NCBI GenBank assembly: GCA_022825135.1
Contig: JAJDYN010000012.1
Location: 62,001-126,000 of the forward strand
From: Gemmatimonadota bacterium
Lineage (GTDB): Bacteria; Gemmatimonadota; Gemmatimonadetes; Longimicrobiales; Gaopeijiaceae
Direction of reading: 5' to 3'
DNA length: 64,000 nt
The translations under genes were made by a program, and so were the position numbers. Under the pieces are notes generated by a model. The model worked only from the letters and a program-made list of their open reading frames with translations, did no database searches and had not been told where the DNA came from. Below, one piece after another: positions 60,022 through 64,000 of the stretch (position 1 is its first letter; each line of letters opens with the position of its first letter).

Positions 60022-61145
60022 GTCCGTTGGAGGCGCGACGACGAGGGCAGTCGTTCCACGAGGCGCTTGAGCTCGCGCGCGTGCTCGCGGGTCGTGACCA
60101 TCGTCACGTCCCCCGTCGCGACCACGACCATCTCGCGCACCCCGAACAGCACCACCCGTCTGTCTTCGCTGTACACGATGTTGTCGTCACTCTCGACGCA
60201 GACGACGTCGCCGGCCCGGGTGTTGCCGCGCTGGTCGGCGGCTCGCGTCCGGGCGAGCGCCTCCCAGCTGCCCACGTCGTCCCAGTGAAAGGATGCGGGA
60301 AGCATGACGCAGGTGCGGCTGCGTTCCAGCACGGCCTCGTCGACGCTGACCGTGGGCGCGCGGCGGAAGAACCCGGTCACGTCCCCGGCCTCGAGTCGCG
60401 GAAGCAGGGCGGCGATGCCGGGAGCGTGCTCGCGAAGTTCCTTCAGGAACACCGATGCCCGCCAGACGAAGATGCCCGTGTTCCACAGGAATCCCCGGCG
60501 AACGTATTCGGCGGCTTGCCGGGCGTCGGGTTTCTCGTGAAAGCGCAGCACGCTCCGCGGGGGCTCGCCCGTCCCGCCGCCGCCGGATCCGTCCATGACC
60601 TCCCCGGGCTGCAGGTACCCGTAGCCGGTGTCGGGACGATCCGGCTGTGCGCCCACGGTCAGCAGCACATCCCTGCGGGCGGCGATCCGTGCCGCGCGCC
60701 CGACCAGAGAACGGAACGCGGCGGTAGGGCGGATGACGTGGTCCGAATGCAGGGAAACGATCACGGCGTCCGGGTCGCTTCGCCATGCGCGCCAGGTCGC
60801 CCAGGCGAGCGCCGGGGCCGTGCTGCGCCGATGCGATTCCCACAGGAAGCAACCGGGGGGCACCTCCGGCAGTGCGGCGGCAAGCGGTGACTCCAGGTGC
60901 CGTCCCGCGACGATCCGCACCTGGCCGACCGGGACCAGTTCCAGCGCCCGCAGGACCGTGTCGGCTACCAGGGGGCGGCTCGAGACCAGCGGCAGGAACT
61001 GCTTGGGACGAGCGGGCGTGCTGGCGGGCCAGAACCGGGAACCGGCGCCACCCGCGAGGATGACGACCCGGAGGTGGGGGTTGGCGGGGGTCAACGCCGC
61101 TCGCTGATGCGGGTCGGAATGCACGCGGAAACTTACCTGCGGCAC
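60018..61145 (-). CDS. manC: Mannose-1-phosphate guanylyltransferase
   Basis: VVILAGGAGSRFWPASTPARPKQFLPL; VSLHSDHVIRP; FHEKPDARQAAEYVRRGFLWNTGIFVW. Confidence 0.93.
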   Translation of the reverse strand: MPQVSFRVHSDPHQRAALTPANPHLRVVILAGGAGSRFWPASTPARPKQFLPLVSSRPLVADTVLRALELVPVGQVRIVAGRHLESPLAAALPEVPPGCFLWESHRRSTAPALAWATWRAWRSDPDAVIVSLHSDHVIRPTAAFRSLVGRAARIAARRDVLLTVGAQPDRPDTGYGYLQPGEVMDGSGGGGTGEPPRSVLRFHEKPDARQAAEYVRRGFLWNTGIFVWRASVFLKELREHAPGIAALLPRLEAGDVTGFFRRAPTVSVDEAVLERSRTCVMLPASFHWDDVGSWEALARTRAADQRGNTRAGDVVCVESDDNIVYSEDRRVVLFGVREMVVVATGDVTMVTTREHARELKRLVERLPSSSRLQRT

Positions 61146-61178
61146 AGTGTAAAATCAACGGAATTCACCGCTCCGGGG

Positions 61179-61207
61179 TTGACCCGCTGGAGCCGTCGGG
61201 GTAGTCT
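61179..61207 (+). promoter_or_regulatory. Candidate sigma70-type promoter of the lipoprotein gene (possibly serS)
   Basis: TTGACC (61179-61184), 17-bp spacer, TAGTCT (61202-61207). Confidence 0.45.
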
Positions 61208-61273
61208 TGGCGCGCTCCGCGAGCAGGCTGTCGGCTCGCCGGAGTCAACCCCTCCTCCGTTGCCGATACAGTA

Positions 61274-61834
61274 ATGCGTTCGCCAGGGATCATCCTCCTT
61301 CTTGCTTCGCTGGTTGCCACCGCTGCGTGCGGAAGAGATCCTTTTGCGCTCGAGTGGATCGCCTCCGCCGATACGGTGCGCCTGTACGCGATCTCCCGTC
61401 CCGAGCCGAACGTCGAAACCGGCTTCGACTTCGGTGCCCGGCACGCGGTTCGCATCGAAGCTCCCGCGACCACCTCGTCCTGGGATCTGGCCGTGGATGT
61501 CGAAGGCGGCAGGGCCGTCTTCCTGACCCCCGGATTCTTCGGCGTCGACTCGGATGCGGCGCTGGTGGAGCTGCCCGACGAGAACTTCGACGACATCGAG
61601 GAAGCCCCCGAGGATGAAGACGTGTACATCGAGGACCAGGCGGTACCGGTGAACCTCGGGAACCTCTACGTGGTGCGCACGCGGCGCTTGCGCTCCAACT
61701 ACGGGCAGCTCTGCAACCACTACGCGAAGATGGTGCCCCTGGACGTGGATCCCGTCGAACGCACCGTGGTTTTCGTGTTCGACACCAACGGGATCTGCAA
61801 CAGCCGCAAGATGCAGCCGGACATCTTCCCCTGA
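61274..61834 (+). CDS. Hypothetical lipoprotein
   Basis: Signal peptide with lipobox-like VATAAC (Cys) after a hydrophobic stretch; no recognised domain. Confidence 0.7.
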   Translation: MRSPGIILLLASLVATAACGRDPFALEWIASADTVRLYAISRPEPNVETGFDFGARHAVRIEAPATTSSWDLAVDVEGGRAVFLTPGFFGVDSDAALVELPDENFDDIEEAPEDEDVYIEDQAVPVNLGNLYVVRTRRLRSNYGQLCNHYAKMVPLDVDPVERTVVFVFDTNGICNSRKMQPDIFP

Positions 61835-61871
61835 ACCCCCATCTTCCCCGGACTTCCCTGACTGCTAGGCC

Positions 61872-63149
61872 ATGCTCGACCTGCGGATAATTCGGGCGCA
61901 GCCGGATCTGGTTCGTGCCGGAATGGCGCGGCGCGGTATCTCCGGCGGAGCTGCCCGGGTCGAACATCTGCTCGCCCTCGACGAGCGGCGCCGCTCCGCG
62001 ATCGGAGAAGCCGATGAGCTCAGGGCGCATCGCAACGCCGTTTCCCGCCGCATCGGGGAACTGAGGCGGAAGGGTGACTCGGCGGACGGATTGATCGCCG
62101 AGATGCGCAAGGTCGGCGGCCGCATCGACGCGCTCGGCGAAGTGGTGGAGGATGCGGAGGCGCACATCCGCGGTACCCTGCTGGAGATGCCCAACCTGCC
62201 GCTCCCGGAGGTGCCGGAGGGGGGGGAGGAATCCAACGCGCTGATCCGCAAATGGGGGACGAAGCGGAACTTCGGTTTCGAGCCGAGGCCACACTGGGAG
62301 CTGGGGGAGGGCCTCGGGCTCCTCGACCTCGCGCGCGGGGCAAGGATATCGGGTTCCGGTTTCCCGGTTCTCACGGGCCGGGGCGCCCGCCTGCAGCGGG
62401 AGCTGATCGGCTACATGCTCGATCTGCATGTCCGCGAGCACGGCTACAGGGAGATGCGCGTCCCCTACATGGTCACGCGCGAGAGCCTTACGGCGACCGG
62501 CCATCTCCCGAAGTTCGAGGAGGACGCATACGTCACGACCCTGGACGATCTCTGGCTCATCCCGACTTCGGAAGTGCCGCTCACCAACCTCCACCGGGGC
62601 GAGATCCTCTCCGCGGAGGAGCTTCCTCTTCGCTACACCGCCTACTCGCCCTGCTTCCGGCGCGAGGCCGGCGCTGCCGGCGCGGACACCCGCGGCCTCC
62701 TGCGCGTGCACCAGTTCGACAAGGTGGAGCTCGTTCGCTATGAGACCCCGGAGCGCAGCCGGGAAGCACTCGAGGAGATGACTGCGGAAGCGGAGGTGAT
62801 TCTCCGGCGTCTGGGGCTTCCCTACCGCGTCCTCCGGCTGGCCACGGGCGATCTGGGCTTCTGGTCGGCCATGACCTACGATCTCGAGGTCTGGGCTCCG
62901 GGCGTGCGCCGCTGGCTGGAGGTGTCGAGCGTCAGCACCACCACCGACTACCAGGCGCGACGCGCAAACCTGCGGTATCGGCCCCATCCCGGCCGCAAGC
63001 CGGAATTCGTGCACACGCTGAACGGCTCGGCGCTCGCTCTGCCGCGGCTGCTGGTGGCCCTGCTGGAGACCGGCCAGGAAGAGGACGGCAGCGTGACCCT
63101 GCCGGAGCCGCTGGCCGAGCGGCTCGGGGCCGGCCGCCTGCTGCCCTGA
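61872..63149 (+). CDS. serS: Serine--tRNA ligase
   Basis: MLDLRIIRAQPDLVRAGMARRG; class II motifs LIPTSEVPLTNLH, FRREAGAAGADTRGLLRVHQFDKVE, LNGSALALPRLLVALLETGQ. Confidence 0.97.
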   Translation: MLDLRIIRAQPDLVRAGMARRGISGGAARVEHLLALDERRRSAIGEADELRAHRNAVSRRIGELRRKGDSADGLIAEMRKVGGRIDALGEVVEDAEAHIRGTLLEMPNLPLPEVPEGGEESNALIRKWGTKRNFGFEPRPHWELGEGLGLLDLARGARISGSGFPVLTGRGARLQRELIGYMLDLHVREHGYREMRVPYMVTRESLTATGHLPKFEEDAYVTTLDDLWLIPTSEVPLTNLHRGEILSAEELPLRYTAYSPCFRREAGAAGADTRGLLRVHQFDKVELVRYETPERSREALEEMTAEAEVILRRLGLPYRVLRLATGDLGFWSAMTYDLEVWAPGVRRWLEVSSVSTTTDYQARRANLRYRPHPGRKPEFVHTLNGSALALPRLLVALLETGQEEDGSVTLPEPLAERLGAGRLLP

Positions 63150-63164
63150 GGAGGCGACGGGCGG

Positions 63165-64000
63165 GTGTCGCCGAAGCGCTGGTACGTCGGGCTCGCGGCG
63201 CTCTTCGTGGCGCTTGCCGGCTGGTATCTGCTGTACACACAGCAGATCGTGCGCGCGTTGCGGGCCGACAGCGAGATCTTCACGCGGATCTATGCGGAGG
63301 TCATGGAGGGCCTGACCGATCCCGAGGAGGGCAGTTCCATCCAGGCCCTGAGGGGGCTCCAGTTGTTGATCACCGAGTCGGGCGTGCCGTTCGTCATGAC
63401 CGGACCCGGAGACACCGTGCTGGCCGTCGAGAACCTTCCCTTCGAAGTGGATCTGGCCACCGCGGGGGGGCAGGAGCGGGTGCGCGGCTACATCAACACC
63501 CTGGATCAGCGCAATCCTCCGGTCGGAGATCCCGAGGTCCAGCTCATCCATTACGGCCCACCTCCGATTCTGACGCGCCTCCGCTGGATTCCATGGCTTC
63601 AGGCAGGGGGTCTGGCGCTGGTCGTGCTCATGCTGGCGGGACTGGTGCGATATCAGCGCCGAGTGGCTGGTGAACGCGCCTGGACGGTGATGGCCCGGGA
63701 GCTCGCACACCAGCTGGGCACGCCGATCTCTTCGCTGCACGGCTGGGTCGAAGTGCTCAGGCTGCCCGCGCCCGACCGGCCCGGAGAGCTGTCCGAGAGC
63801 GAGATCCTGCACGAACTCGGCGATGATGTCGAGCGCCTCGAACGCGTTACCCGCCGATTCGAGCTCATCGGTCGAGAGCCTGCCCTGGGGCAGGTCGACC
63901 TGACCCGGGTTCTGGAGGAGCTGGAGGGCTATTTCCGTTCCCGCCTCCCCAGCCTGGCGTCGGAAGTGGAGCTGGTGATGGAAGTTCCCTCCGATCTGCC
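63165..64000 (+). CDS. Sensor histidine kinase, N-terminal part (truncated by window end)
   Basis: GTG start; two TM segments flanking an extracytoplasmic domain, HisKA-like ARELAHQLGTPISSLHGWVE; frame open to the window end. Confidence 0.8.
   Translation, partial: MSPKRWYVGLAALFVALAGWYLLYTQQIVRALRADSEIFTRIYAEVMEGLTDPEEGSSIQALRGLQLLITESGVPFVMTGPGDTVLAVENLPFEVDLATAGGQERVRGYINTLDQRNPPVGDPEVQLIHYGPPPILTRLRWIPWLQAGGLALVVLMLAGLVRYQRRVAGERAWTVMARELAHQLGTPISSLHGWVEVLRLPAPDRPGELSESEILHELGDDVERLERVTRRFELIGREPALGQVDLTRVLEELEGYFRSRLPSLASEVELVMEVPSDL

Overview
This 64 kb window is high-GC, gene-dense bacterial chromosome, read by eye from the sequence and the ORF track. Gene content suggests Gemmatimonadota or a related lineage, but that is inference. 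Most of it is housekeeping: ybeY(partial)-mgtE-hutH-hutU-yraN; a small SRP RNA gene upstream of dnaX-ybaB-recR-mglA-pgsA-cinA; dapB-dapA-dapD (minus); grpE-dnaJ; iscS/nifS-mnmA (minus); an ABC permease/adaptor/TolC export operon (minus); a very large NtrY-like histidine kinase; a PLP decarboxylase; pntAA-pntAB-pntB; comM; a signalling block (RR-PP2C phosphatase, periplasmic binding protein, histidine kinase, plus divergent RsbW-like and STAS genes); a porin; fhs; thpR; an NtrX-like sigma-54 activator; lepB; the rplM-rpsI-rpsB-tsf-pyrH-frr-uppS-cdsA-dxr-rseP block; an alternative GlmU-type nucleotidyltransferase; manC; serS; and a truncated histidine kinase at the right edge. I saw no mobile elements, CRISPR arrays, rRNAs or tRNAs. 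The most notable observations are (1) an SRP RNA whose normal GGAA-type tetraloop is replaced by the pentaloop GUGCA, and (2) a translationally coupled phosphatase / binding-protein / kinase operon beside a divergent partner-switch pair, with no transporter genes nearby.
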